Assembly (NCBI RefSeq): GCF_025499515.1
Contig: NZ_JAMKFA010000008.1
Span: 80,001-144,000, forward strand
Reading direction: 5' to 3'
DNA length: 64,000 nt
From: Flavobacterium odoriferum
Lineage (GTDB): Bacteria; Bacteroidota; Bacteroidia; Flavobacteriales; Flavobacteriaceae
In this document: positions 53,056-62,104 of the stretch, one piece after another
Numbering within the stretch: the first letter of the stretch is position 1
How the letters are laid out: each line of letters begins with the position of its first letter
Made by a program: the position numbers and the translations under genes
Notes under the pieces: model-generated
What the model saw: the letters and a program-made list of their open reading frames with translations, nothing else
Database searches by the model: none
Told to the model about the DNA's origin: nothing

Positions 53056-54572
53056 TATTTCTTAAACATCTTCATTAATAGACCAAAAGCACCTCTAATA
53101 AAGCTAGCGCTTGTAACTACTTTAGTAATCGATTTCCCAACTACTTCAGCCGTGCTAGGTTCTTCTTTTGTTCTTCGGGTTGGTTTTTCAACTTCTTGTT
53201 CGGCTGCGACTTCTTGCGCTTCGGCAATTTTTTTGTTTAGCATTTCGTAAGCGCTATCTCTATCTACTACTTCGTTATATTTCTTAGCTAATTTCGATTT
53301 TGCAATACTCGCTTCAATTTCACTTTCAGTTAAAACATCCATTCTACTCATTGGAGCTCGCATCATCGTAGCCACTAATGGAGTTGGTGTTCCTTTTTCG
53401 CTTAATGCGGTTACAAAAGCTTCTCCAATTCCTAACGAAGTTAACACTTCATCGGTTTCATAAAAATCGGTATCAGGATAATTTTCAGCTGTCATTTTAA
53501 TCGCTTTTCTATCATTCGCCGTGAAAGCTCTCAACGCATGCTGAATTTTTAAACCCAATTGTGCCAAAACGCCTGTTGGAACATCCATCGGATTTTGCGT
53601 AATGAAATAAACTCCAATTCCTTTAGAACGAATCAATTTCACAATCGTTTCAATTTGATTTAATAACGCCTTACTTGCTTCGTCAAAAATCAAATGCGCT
53701 TCGTCAATAAAAATCACTAATTCTGGTCGTCCAGCATCGCCTTGTTCGGGCATGGTGTTGTAAATTTCGGCTAACAAACTCAACATGAAAGTTGAGAATA
53801 ATTTTGGTTTGTCTTGAATATCGGTTAAACGCATGATGTTTACATAACCATTTCCGTTTTCGTCAACTCGCATTAAATCTTGAATATCGAATGATTTTTC
53901 TCCAAAAAATAATTCCGCACCTTGTTGTTCTAATTCGATGATTTTTCTCAAAATCGAACCAGTCGTACTTGTTGAAATTCTTCCGTATTCGGCTTCAAAT
54001 TCGGCTTTTCCTTCTTCGGTTGCGTAATTCAGTACTTTTTTGAAATCTTTTAAATCCAATAATGGCAGACTATTATCATCACAATATTTAAAAATGATAG
54101 AAACTACGCCAGATTGTGTATCATTCAAATCTAAAATTCGAGAGAATAAAACCGGTCCAAATTCAGAAACCGTAGCACGTAATCGAACACCATTTTGTTC
54201 TGAAATTGTCATTAATTCCACAGGAAAAGCTTTTGTTTCGTATGGAATTGAAATTTTAGCATGTCGTTCTGTAATAAACGATTTTTCTTCGCCAGGCATT
54301 GCAATTCCTGAAAAATCTCCTTTTATATCCATCATCAAAACCGGAATTCCGTTTTGCGATAATTGTTCTGATAATACTTGAATGGTTTTGGTTTTTCCGG
54401 TTCCGGTTGCTCCAGCAATTAATCCGTGACGGTTTAAAGTTTTTAATGGAATGTTTACGTGTGTATTTGGAACCGCTTCGCCATCTAAAATCCCTCCACC
54501 TAATGTGATGAATTCTCCTTTACAAGTATATCCTTCCGTTATATGTTTGATAAAATCTTCTGTCTTGCTCAT
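53055..54572 (-). CDS. HerA-like ATPase (DUF853 family)
   Basis: A 505-residue P-loop ATPase of the HerA/FtsK clade. Walker A is in LIAGATGTGKTKTIQVLSEQ (about residue 36), the Walker B block is ELVIFIDEAHLIFDEAS, and the sensor-like segment is IGVYFITQNPMDVPTGVLAQ. The C-terminal 80 residues are a charged linker (EVEKPTRRTKEEPS) and a short hydrophobic end. DUF853 proteins are often annotated as helicases, but their substrate is not known; HerA itself works with NurA in DNA end resection, and no NurA is encoded here. First gene of a unit with the DMT-family and cupin genes. Confidence 0.9.
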   Translation of the reverse strand: MSKTEDFIKHITEGYTCKGEFITLGGGILDGEAVPNTHVNIPLKTLNRHGLIAGATGTGKTKTIQVLSEQLSQNGIPVLMMDIKGDFSGIAMPGEEKSFITERHAKISIPYETKAFPVELMTISEQNGVRLRATVSEFGPVLFSRILDLNDTQSGVVSIIFKYCDDNSLPLLDLKDFKKVLNYATEEGKAEFEAEYGRISTSTTGSILRKIIELEQQGAELFFGEKSFDIQDLMRVDENGNGYVNIMRLTDIQDKPKLFSTFMLSLLAEIYNTMPEQGDAGRPELVIFIDEAHLIFDEASKALLNQIETIVKLIRSKGIGVYFITQNPMDVPTGVLAQLGLKIQHALRAFTANDRKAIKMTAENYPDTDFYETDEVLTSLGIGEAFVTALSEKGTPTPLVATMMRAPMSRMDVLTESEIEASIAKSKLAKKYNEVVDRDSAYEMLNKKIAEAQEVAAEQEVEKPTRRTKEEPSTAEVVGKSITKVVTSASFIRGAFGLLMKMFKK

Positions 54573-54645
54573 TTTGATGTATTTTGAATTTCAAATGTAG
54601 TAAAATCGGACGAAATTTCAAGAACAACTTCAAGTGGAAAATTAA

Positions 54646-54680
54646 TTTCTAACTTCTTATTTCTAAATTCTAACTTCCAA
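54646..54680. repeat. Heptad array, TTCTAA/CTTCTTA-type
   Basis: Five 7-base units TTTCTAA, CTTCTTA, TTTCTAA, ATTCTAA, CTTCCAA end five bases before the queE promoter element. Confidence 0.75.
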
Positions 54681-54684
54681 GTCG

Positions 54685-54692
54685 TATCTTTG
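54685..54692 (+). promoter_or_regulatory. queE -7 promoter element
   Basis: TATCTTTG, followed by CCGAC. The 13 bases from 54685 are identical to those of rRNA promoter P2 at 60033. The ATG of queE is 20 bases downstream. Confidence 0.65.
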
Positions 54693-54712
54693 CCGACTAT
54701 TTTAGTTTTAAG

Positions 54713-55345
54713 ATGTTACAAAAAGAAACACAGTTAGCGGTTGAAAAAGGCGAAATGTTGCCTTTAATGGAGGAGTTTTACACGATTCAAGGTGAAGGTT
54801 ATCATACTGGAACGGCAGCTTATTTTATTCGAATTGGCGGTTGCGATGTAGGTTGTCACTGGTGCGATGTAAAAGAAAGTTGGAATGCAGAATTGCATCC
54901 ACCAACGAATACCGATGTGATTGTTGCCAATGCCAAAAAATATGCCGACACAGTTGTGGTAACAGGAGGAGAACCTTTGACTTGGGATATGACTTTATTG
55001 ACTTCAAAATTAAAAGCACAAAATTTAAAAGTACATATTGAAACTTCTGGAGCGTATGAAGTTTCGGGAACTTGGGATTGGTTTTGTTTGTCGCCAAAGA
55101 AAAACAAATTACCTGTACAAAGTGCTTACGATATTGCTAACGAATTAAAAGTTATCATCTATAACAAACATGATTTCATTTTTGCCGAAGAACAAGCCGC
55201 TAAAGTAAATCCAAACGCGATTTTGTTTTTACAACCCGAATGGAGCAAAAAAGAAGAAATGACACCTTTAATTGTAGAATATGTAATGAATAATCCAAAA
55301 TGGAGAGTTTCGTTACAGACTCATAAATATTTGAATATTCCATAA
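54713..55345 (+). CDS. queE: 7-carboxy-7-deazaguanine synthase
   Basis: Radical SAM enzyme forming the 7-deazaguanine ring from carboxytetrahydropterin on the way to preQ0 and queuosine. The cluster-binding cysteines are in GGCDVGCHWCDVKESWNAE, the Cx3Cx2C arrangement; the N-terminal MEEFYTIQGEGYHTGTAAYF is the family signature, and TVVVTGGEPLTWDM holds the GGE motif that binds SAM. 210 residues, usual for QueE. It stands alone with its promoter directly after a heptad array. QueA, the ribosyl transferase of the same pathway, is at 6037. Confidence 0.96.
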   Translation: MLQKETQLAVEKGEMLPLMEEFYTIQGEGYHTGTAAYFIRIGGCDVGCHWCDVKESWNAELHPPTNTDVIVANAKKYADTVVVTGGEPLTWDMTLLTSKLKAQNLKVHIETSGAYEVSGTWDWFCLSPKKNKLPVQSAYDIANELKVIIYNKHDFIFAEEQAAKVNPNAILFLQPEWSKKEEMTPLIVEYVMNNPKWRVSLQTHKYLNIP

Positions 55346-55436
55346 TTTTTGCTCGCTAAGTCGCAAAGAAGAAATATTTTATTTGTGAAACTTTGTGCAA
55401 AAACTTCGAGGTACTTTGTGTAACAAAAACTTTAAA

Positions 55437-56144
55437 TTATATTTTTGAAAGCTTTGCCAAATAATCAAAATGTTCACCTTCTAAAATAAGTTCACATTCC
55501 AATCCATTGGCAATTGCTCCGTTTTGTAGTGTATTGTAATCCAAATATAACCAATCAAAAGTATTTTCCGTTTCTCCTTTATAATGAATCGTAAAAGTTA
55601 ATTCTCCATAATAACCATTCGCAGGAACTTCGTAAGCACCATCTTCGTCTTGATCGTACATATAAATTAAGTCGGAACTATCAATTAAAATTTGTCCACC
55701 TTCGTTTAATAGCGATTTCAATTTTTGCAAAAACTTCGAAATCTGATTCATTTTACCAAAAATTCCAGTTCCGTTCATCAAAAGAATAATAGTGTCGAAT
55801 TTCTCTGAAGTCTCTAAATTCAAAACATCCGAAACTTTACAGTTTTTCAAGCCTCTCAATTCACAAGCTTTAATTGCATTTTCCGAAATATCAATTGCGG
55901 TAACATCGAAACCTTTTTCCTGCAAATACAAAGCGTGACTTCCTGCTCCACAACCTACGTCTAACACTTTTCCTTTCGCTAATTGCAATGCTTTTTGTTC
56001 CAGTTTTGGCATGTCTTTAAAATCACGAAACAAATAGGCAACGCTCATTTCATCGGCTTCTGAAATAGAAGTTTCGGTGATTAAATCTTCAGGAGAATTA
56101 TTGGTTTGGTAGTCTAAAATGGCTTTTCCGAAAAGGTCTTTCAT
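55437..56144 (-). CDS. Class I SAM-dependent methyltransferase
   Basis: A 235-residue methyltransferase. Motif I is GKVLDVGCGAGSHALYLQEK, motif II the acidic end of GFDVTAIDIS, and later FDTIILLMNGTGIFGKMNQI and LLNEGGQILIDSSDL complete the Rossmann-like fold. The substrate is not recognisable: the C-terminal half with YYGELTFTIHYKGETENTFD suggests a small-molecule type. The upstream spacer (56145-56307) holds a 38-base direct repeat and a heptad array, and a promoter for the divergent YkgJ gene. No operon partner. Confidence 0.86.
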   Translation of the reverse strand: MKDLFGKAILDYQTNNSPEDLITETSISEADEMSVAYLFRDFKDMPKLEQKALQLAKGKVLDVGCGAGSHALYLQEKGFDVTAIDISENAIKACELRGLKNCKVSDVLNLETSEKFDTIILLMNGTGIFGKMNQISKFLQKLKSLLNEGGQILIDSSDLIYMYDQDEDGAYEVPANGYYGELTFTIHYKGETENTFDWLYLDYNTLQNGAIANGLECELILEGEHFDYLAKLSKI

Positions 56145-56152
56145 TTTTTTTG

Positions 56153-56228
56153 TTTAAAGTTTCAGGTTTTTTTAGTTTCAGGTTATTTTGTTTAAAGTTT
56201 CAAGTTTTTTTAGTTTCAAGTTCTTAAC
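56153..56228. repeat. Direct repeat, two copies of 38 bases
   Basis: 56153-56190 and 56191-56228 are near-identical, each starting TTTAAAGTTTCA and containing two GTTTCARG words. The second copy runs into the TAACTTTG element of the YkgJ gene. Confidence 0.75.
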
Positions 56229-56232
56229 TTTG
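56225..56232 (+). promoter_or_regulatory. -7 promoter element of the YkgJ-family gene
   Basis: TAACTTTG matches TAnnTTTG, 75 bases before ATG 56308; -33 box not clear. Confidence 0.45.
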
Positions 56233-56276
56233 CCTTCAATCAGTTTTCGTATATAAAAAACATAAAGTGACTTAAC

Positions 56277-56297
56277 TTGAAACCTGAAACTTGAAAC
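56277..56297. repeat. Heptad array, YTGAAAC x 3
   Basis: TTGAAAC, CTGAAAC, TTGAAAC in immediate succession, 10 bases before the YkgJ ATG. The same pair of units recurs at 59671-59684. Confidence 0.85.
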
Positions 56298-56307
56298 AAA
56301 TTAATTC

Positions 56308-56805
56308 ATGCTAAAGCCAAATTTAAACGAACTCGGAAAACTTGCCAAAGATACGCATAACGAAACCAAAAAGTATTTTGACAAGTTAAAAAAGAAAACA
56401 CCCAAGAATTTGGATTATGTAATGCAAGATTTACACGATGCCGAATTCAAAAAAACGGATTGTTTAGAGTGTGCCAATTGTTGCAGAACAACTGGGCCGT
56501 TATTTACGTCGGCCGATATTGAACGAATTTCGAAAAGTTTCCGTCAAAAACCACAGCAGTTTATCGACCAATATCTTCGCATAGATGAAGATAACGATTA
56601 TGTATTAAAAAGTGTTCCGTGTACATTTTTAGACAGCGACAACAAATGTTTTATCTACGATGTCCGCCCAAAAGCTTGCCGAGAATTCCCACATACCGAC
56701 AGAAAGAAATTTCAACAAATCTCTGATTTAACTTTAAAAAATGTTGCGATTTGTCCAGCGGCTTATAATATTGTGGAGAAAATGAAGGAGAAGTTGCCTC
56801 TTTAA
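56308..56805 (+). CDS. YkgJ family cysteine-cluster protein
   Basis: A 165-residue protein of the YkgJ/UPF0153 family, thought to bind an iron-sulfur or zinc centre. The cysteines are arranged as DCLECANCCRTTGPLF, then SVPCTFLDSDNKCFIYDVRP, KACREFP, and a last one in VAICPAAYNI, the full family set. The N-terminal 45 residues are basic and helical. Molecular function is not known; suggested roles include metal handling or oxidoreductase maturation. The stop is followed by a spacer with small repeats before the convergent DUF1343 gene. Confidence 0.9.
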   Translation: MLKPNLNELGKLAKDTHNETKKYFDKLKKKTPKNLDYVMQDLHDAEFKKTDCLECANCCRTTGPLFTSADIERISKSFRQKPQQFIDQYLRIDEDNDYVLKSVPCTFLDSDNKCFIYDVRPKACREFPHTDRKKFQQISDLTLKNVAICPAAYNIVEKMKEKLPL

Positions 56806-56850
56806 TGAGTGGTCAGTGTTCAGTTGAAAGTGTTCAGTTTTTATCGCAAT

Positions 56851-56873
56851 CTTGTCATTCCGTTAGGAATCTC
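56851..56873. repeat. REP-like hairpin, TTGTCA...TCTC frame
   Basis: CTTGTC, then ATTCC, CGTTA-type loop, GGAAT, then CTC. It shares flanks and stem bases with the copy at 59603-59629. Confidence 0.6.
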
Positions 56874-56912
56874 AAAGTTTATTGGTGATAATTCGTGAAA
56901 TTCACGTTTTTT

Positions 56913-56947
56913 AACTTCCAACTTCCATCACCCAGCTTCCATCATCA
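56913..56947. repeat. Heptad array, ANCTTCC-type
   Basis: Five 7-base units: AACTTCC, AACTTCC, ATCACCC, AGCTTCC, ATCATCA. The last overlaps the stop of the DUF1343 gene. A looser series (CAGTGTT, CAGTTGA, AAGTGTT, CAGTTTT) lies upstream near 56818-56845. Confidence 0.7.
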
Positions 56948-58177
56948 CTCGTAAATCAAATATTTCTTTCTCACTTCCTTAAACTGCTCCAAACCTTCTT
57001 GCCACGTTTTTCTAATTTCTTTTTCGGTCATTCCGGCTTCAATTTGTTCGCGTAGTTTTTTGGTTCCGGCTAATTTGGTGAAGAAATCGTTGAAGAAAAC
57101 AGTTTTGTCTGCGGTATTTTCGTAAGCTTTCAATAACCATTTTAATTCTAATCGGTGCACTTTCCTAATTTCGGTTAAATCTTCTCCAAAGCATAATTTT
57201 CCATTATGAACTGGGTCTTTTGCTCCAAAATTGGGTTTCGGAGTAAAGCTAAAATCAAATTCGCTTTCAGGTAAAAAAGGCGAACCGTAAATTTGGAATT
57301 GCTTTTCAGTACCACGACCTAAGCTTACATTCGTGCCTTCAAAAAAGCACAAACTCGCATACAAATTAATCGATTGATCGTTAGGTAAGTTTGGAGAAGG
57401 TTTCACAGGTAAGCTATATTTCATGTCATGCGAATAGTTCAAACAAGGTGCTACTTTTAAGTCACATTGCAAACTATCTTTTAACCATTTTTCGCCATTA
57501 ATCATTTTTGCATATTCGCCAATCGTCATCCCATGCAAAACTGGAATTTCATGCATCCCAACAAAACTCTTATGGTCCTTCTCTAAAATTGGACCATCAA
57601 CAATAGTTCCATTTGGATTTGGTCGGTCTAAAACTAAAAGTGGAATATTGTTTTCAGCACAAGCTTCCATCACATAATGTAACGAAGATATATAAGTGTA
57701 AAATCGCGCGCCCACATCTTGTAAATCAAAAACCAAGATATCAATTCCTTCCAATTGCTCTGGTTTTGGCTTTTTGTTGTTTCCGTAAAGGGAAATAATC
57801 GGCAAATTTGTTTTCGTATCTTTTCCATCTACAATTAATTCGCCAGCATCAGCTGTTCCTCTAAAACCGTGTTCAGGAGCATAAATTTTCTGAAGATTGA
57901 TGTTTTGTTCAATTAAGAAATCAACCAAATGTTTCTCTTTCGAAAGAATTCCCGTTTGATTTGTGACAATTCCAACGCGTTTGTCTTTCAATAAAGGCAA
58001 ATAACTTTCAAAGTTTTCGGCACCTGTTTTAAAAGTGACATCTGTTGAAGTGGAAGTCAAAGTTACATTGTCAGTACTCGGTTTTAGTTGCGGAATAGCC
58101 TTTTTACTACTTCCACACGAAACGATTAGTAAAGAAAAAAATAATAATGTACTTTTGAAAAATAATTTAGATGTCAT
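56945..58177 (-). CDS. DUF1343 lipoprotein, NamZ-type exo-beta-N-acetylmuramidase (GH171)
   Basis: A 410-residue lipoprotein. ATG 58177 gives MTSKLFFKSTLLFFSLLIVS with the lipid Cys at residue 21 (IVSCGSS). The body is DUF1343: DKRVGIVTNQTGILSKEKHL, IYAPEHGFRGTADAGELIVD, LVFDLQDVGARFYTYISSLH, LDRPNPNGTIVDGPILE and ASLCFFEGTNVSLGRGTEKQ. Members in Bacillus and Tannerella release MurNAc from peptidoglycan fragments (NamZ), so wall recycling or scavenging is likely. The start is only seven bases from the divergent permease start, leaving no free promoter region between them. An earlier ATG at 58204 would overlap that gene. Confidence 0.88.
   Translation of the reverse strand: MTSKLFFKSTLLFFSLLIVSCGSSKKAIPQLKPSTDNVTLTSTSTDVTFKTGAENFESYLPLLKDKRVGIVTNQTGILSKEKHLVDFLIEQNINLQKIYAPEHGFRGTADAGELIVDGKDTKTNLPIISLYGNNKKPKPEQLEGIDILVFDLQDVGARFYTYISSLHYVMEACAENNIPLLVLDRPNPNGTIVDGPILEKDHKSFVGMHEIPVLHGMTIGEYAKMINGEKWLKDSLQCDLKVAPCLNYSHDMKYSLPVKPSPNLPNDQSINLYASLCFFEGTNVSLGRGTEKQFQIYGSPFLPESEFDFSFTPKPNFGAKDPVHNGKLCFGEDLTEIRKVHRLELKWLLKAYENTADKTVFFNDFFTKLAGTKKLREQIEAGMTEKEIRKTWQEGLEQFKEVRKKYLIYE
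58150..58157 (+). promoter_or_regulatory. -7 promoter element of the FtsX-type permease gene
   Basis: TACTTTTG matches TAnnTTTG 27 bases before TTG 58185. It lies inside the signal-peptide codons of the divergent DUF1343 gene. Confidence 0.5.
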
Positions 58178-58184
58178 AAAAACC

Positions 58185-59417
58185 TTGAATTTAGAATATT
58201 TCATAGCCAAAAGACTAATTGCTGCTAAAAGTTATAAAAGTAGTATTTCTTCGCCAATTATAAAAATTGCGATTACGGCAATTGCCATCGGAATTATTAT
58301 GATGATTATGGCGGTAGCTACGGGTGTTGGACTTCAAGATAAAATTCGCGAGAAAGTTTCGGCTTTCAACGGGCACATTATTATTTCTAATTTCGATGAT
58401 AATCAATCGCAAGTTACTACCGAACCCATTTCTATTAATCAAAGTTTTTATCCCAAATTTAAAAATGTAGAAGGCATCAGCCATGTGCAAGCCGTAGCAA
58501 GTAAAGCCGGAATCATTCGTACAGAAAAAGCTTTCGAAGGCATCATATATAAAGGTGTAGGAAAAGATTATAATTTCACCAATTTGGAAGAATATTTAGT
58601 CGATGGTAAAATTCCAAATCTAAAATCCGAATTAAATACCGAAGTTTTGATTTCGGAATACTTAGCCAAACGTCTTCATTTAAAAGTAGGCGATAAGTTT
58701 ATAACTTTCTTTATGAAAGAAAACGGAAAACTACCGAACAAAAGAAACTTCCTAATCACTGGAATTTTCAACTCAGGTTTTCAAGAATTCGATGCTACTT
58801 ATATAATAGGTGATATTCGCCACGTTCAACTTATTAATAAATGGCAATCAACAGAAGTCGGTGCATTCGAAGTTTTCGTAGACGATTTCTCAAAAATCAA
58901 AGAAAAAGGAGAGGAAGTCTACAAAGAAATTCCGCCTACTTATAATAGTATCACCATCGAAGAAAAGTATTACAGTATTTTCGAATGGCTAAAATTGTTC
59001 GATTTCAATATCTTGGTTATTCTAATTGTAATGATTGTAGTAGCTACTATTAATATGGTAGTTGCACTATTAGTTTTAATTCTAGAACGCACCCAAATGA
59101 TCGGAATCCTAAAAGCCATGGGTGCCAACAATTGGAATGTCAGAAAAATTTTCCTTTACAACGCTTTCTATTTAATCGCCCGCGGATTATTTTGGGGAAA
59201 TCTAATCGCTATTTCTTTATTGTTAATTCAAAAATTTTTCGGCGTAATCCAACTCAATCCCGAAAACTACTATGTAAATGAAGCACCAGTAAGTATCAAT
59301 TTACTTCACATCGCACTATTAAATATTGGAACTGTGATTGTTTGTTTATTTGTATTATTGATTCCGTCCTACATTATTACCAAAATTTCACCAGTAAAAG
59401 CAATACGTTTCGATTAA
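58185..59417 (+). CDS. ABC transporter permease, LolC/E-FtsX family
   Basis: A 410-residue inner-membrane permease of the lipoprotein-releasing (LolC/LolE/MacB) type. Residues 25-45 form helix 1 (IAITAIAIGIIMMIMAVATG), then a periplasmic core of about 210 residues, then three C-terminal helices (NILVILIVMIVVATINMVVA, the GILKAMGANNWNVRKIFLYN coupling region, and LHIALLNIGTVIVCLFVLLI). The start is taken as TTG 58185, giving MNLEYFIAKRLIAAKSYKSS, the usual N-terminus; the longer frame from 58035 overlaps the DUF1343 gene and encodes nonsense. It probably extracts lipoproteins from the inner membrane; the ATPase is encoded elsewhere. Confidence 0.88.
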   Translation: MNLEYFIAKRLIAAKSYKSSISSPIIKIAITAIAIGIIMMIMAVATGVGLQDKIREKVSAFNGHIIISNFDDNQSQVTTEPISINQSFYPKFKNVEGISHVQAVASKAGIIRTEKAFEGIIYKGVGKDYNFTNLEEYLVDGKIPNLKSELNTEVLISEYLAKRLHLKVGDKFITFFMKENGKLPNKRNFLITGIFNSGFQEFDATYIIGDIRHVQLINKWQSTEVGAFEVFVDDFSKIKEKGEEVYKEIPPTYNSITIEEKYYSIFEWLKLFDFNILVILIVMIVVATINMVVALLVLILERTQMIGILKAMGANNWNVRKIFLYNAFYLIARGLFWGNLIAISLLLIQKFFGVIQLNPENYYVNEAPVSINLLHIALLNIGTVIVCLFVLLIPSYIITKISPVKAIRFD

Positions 59418-59456
59418 TTTTTAGAAGCAGATATTTTACATTCCATAAAGACTCTT

Positions 59457-59531
59457 GGTCCCGCTGTCCGCTATATCTTTTATAAACCTGACTGGTTTAT
59501 AAAAGGATGCCGCTCCCATCGGGGCTATACA
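59457..59531. repeat. Structured intergenic element
   Basis: ATCTTTTATAAACC (59475-59488) pairs with GGTTTATAAAAGGAT (59494-59508) apart from one bulged G, over the loop TGACT. The flanks CCCGCTGTCCGCTATAT and GCCGCTCCCATCGGGGCTA are GC-rich in AT-rich surroundings. I recall closely similar elements in other Flavobacterium spacers; not a terminator, since no T tract follows. Confidence 0.6.
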
Positions 59532-59602
59532 AGAGGTTTAGTATTTCAGATAACTATCCCACTGGCTCGCAAAGCGAGCAACACTTTGCCCTTGAATTTG
59601 AA

Positions 59603-59629
59603 CTTGTCATTCCGCAGAATAGGAATCTC
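59603..59629. repeat. REP-like hairpin, TTGTCA...TCTC frame
   Basis: CTTGTC, then ATTCC, an 8-base loop, GGAAT, then CTC. The first 12 bases (CTTGTCATTCCG) and the last nine (AGGAATCTC) are the same as in the copy at 56851. Confidence 0.6.
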
Positions 59630-59735
59630 CTGCGCAGCAGGCTACCGCTTAACGCAGTTAAGCCCACAACTTGAAACCTGAAACCCATCCAGCCCCTTCT
59701 ATGAACTTTTCACCATTATATATAAGTATCAAAAT

Positions 59736-59758
59736 GCTTATATGACTTATATGTTTAA
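59736..59758 (+). repeat. Nonamer motif, copy 3
   Basis: GCTTATATG, ACTTATATG, TTTAA; see copies at 32900 and 49334. Confidence 0.6.
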
Positions 59759-59896
59759 CAATTCCCTTCGCGACCTTCGCGCTTGCTTTGCGCACCTTGC
59801 GGTTAACCCCTAAAAAAACTTTCGTATATTAAATCCTTGTTACCAGAGAGTTAAGAAAAACACACAAAAAAACATCAAAAAAAGATTATAAAAGCC

Positions 59897-59926
59897 TTGT
59901 GGGAACAAAAAAGATTTCTACTTTTG
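59897..59926 (+). promoter_or_regulatory. rRNA promoter P1
   Basis: TTG (59897-59899), exactly 19 bases, TACTTTTG (59919-59926), followed by CACCCGC. Full match to the Bacteroidota promoter. Confidence 0.8.
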
Positions 59927-60007
59927 CACCCGCATTAGAGCAGAAGTTCACACACAAACTGTAAGATTAAACAAATCAAAAAAACTTTAAAAAAAGTTGA
60001 AAAAAGA

Positions 60008-60040
60008 TTTGGATAATAAAAAGTAAAGGTAGTATCTTTG
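60008..60040 (+). promoter_or_regulatory. rRNA promoter P2
   Basis: TTTG (60008-60011), 21 bases, TATCTTTG (60033-60040), then CCGAC. Spacing is slightly long; the -7 region is identical to that of queE. Confidence 0.65.
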
Positions 60041-60134
60041 CCGACCCGAAACGAAAGAATTGGGGCGTACAAGTTCTTAAAAATATTGGCAAAGTGGTCG
60101 TGAAAAAATAAACAAAAATTTTTTTCAAAAAAGC

Positions 60135-60164
60135 TTGCCAGATTAAAAAAGAGTTGTACTTTTG
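60135..60164 (+). promoter_or_regulatory. rRNA promoter P3
   Basis: TTG (60135-60137), 19 bases, TACTTTTG (60157-60164), then CACCCGC as in P1. Confidence 0.8.
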
Positions 60165-60207
60165 CACCCGCTAATCGAATGAGAGGCGATTAAAAAAAGA
60201 ATGACAC

Positions 60208-60224
60208 GTTCATAGACATATTGA
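60208..60224 (+). promoter_or_regulatory. boxA-like antitermination site in the 16S leader
   Basis: GTTCATAGACATATTGA; the same 17 bases with one change occur in the 16S-23S spacer at 62230. Leader plus spacer placement matches boxA of the E. coli rRNA operons, which recruits Nus factors. Confidence 0.6.
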
Positions 60225-60350
60225 ATTGACAGCACAAATTTGCAGCAATGCAGGTTTGAAAATTAAGAGAGAGTAAGATTTTTCGAATATTATTGAAAAG
60301 ACTAGCGACTTGAATCGAAACATAAGTTAGATTTATCTAACAAACAATAT

Positions 60351-61866
<1,516 letters not shown>

Positions 61867-61950
61867 AGAGAAGAAACAAGAAACTATCTTTTAGATACGA
61901 TAAATATTACTCTCGCTGTTAATTCAAATAATACAAATAAGTAAAAACAG

Positions 61951-62024
61951 AGTCTCGTAGCTCAGCTGGTTAGAGTACTACACTGATAATGTAGGGGTCC
62001 CCAGTTCGAGTCTGGGCGGGACTA
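61951..62024 (+). tRNA. tRNA-Ile (GAT)
   Basis: Cloverleaf of 74 bases: acceptor AGTCTCG with CGGGACT, D arm with GCTCAGCTGGTTAGAG, anticodon loop CTGATAA with anticodon GAT at 61985-61987, T arm CCCCAGTTCGAGTCTGGG. CCA is not encoded. Usual first spacer tRNA of bacterial rRNA operons. Confidence 0.97.
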
Positions 62025-62059
62025 CTATGTTTTACTTAAAGGAAATTCTAGAAGTTGAG

Positions 62060-62101
62060 AATTCGCAATTCATAATTCTGAATTCTAAATTCTGAATTCA
62101 A
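62060..62101. repeat. Heptad array, AATTCNN x 6
   Basis: Six consecutive units between the two spacer tRNAs: AATTCGC, AATTCAT, AATTCTG, AATTCTA, AATTCTG, AATTCAA. It ends three bases before tRNA-Ala. Confidence 0.85.
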
Positions 62102-62104
62102 ATT

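Larger units (their letters stand above)
59418..60350. other. Gene-free region upstream of the rRNA operon
   Basis: No credible ORF on either strand over 930 bases. The first half holds a structured element (59457-59531), three compact hairpins (59565-59579 GCTCGC/GCGAGC; 59629-59641 CCTGC/GCAGG; 59647-59663 GCTTAAC/GTTAAGC), a REP-like hairpin, a heptad pair and a nonamer motif. CCTTCGCG-type words lie at about 59766-59805. The second half holds the three rRNA promoters and the leader. Confidence 0.8.

Noticed and set aside
59976..60167. 63-residue minus-strand ORF in the rRNA promoter region
   Set aside because: Covers promoters P2 and P3; phenylalanine-rich translation of A runs.
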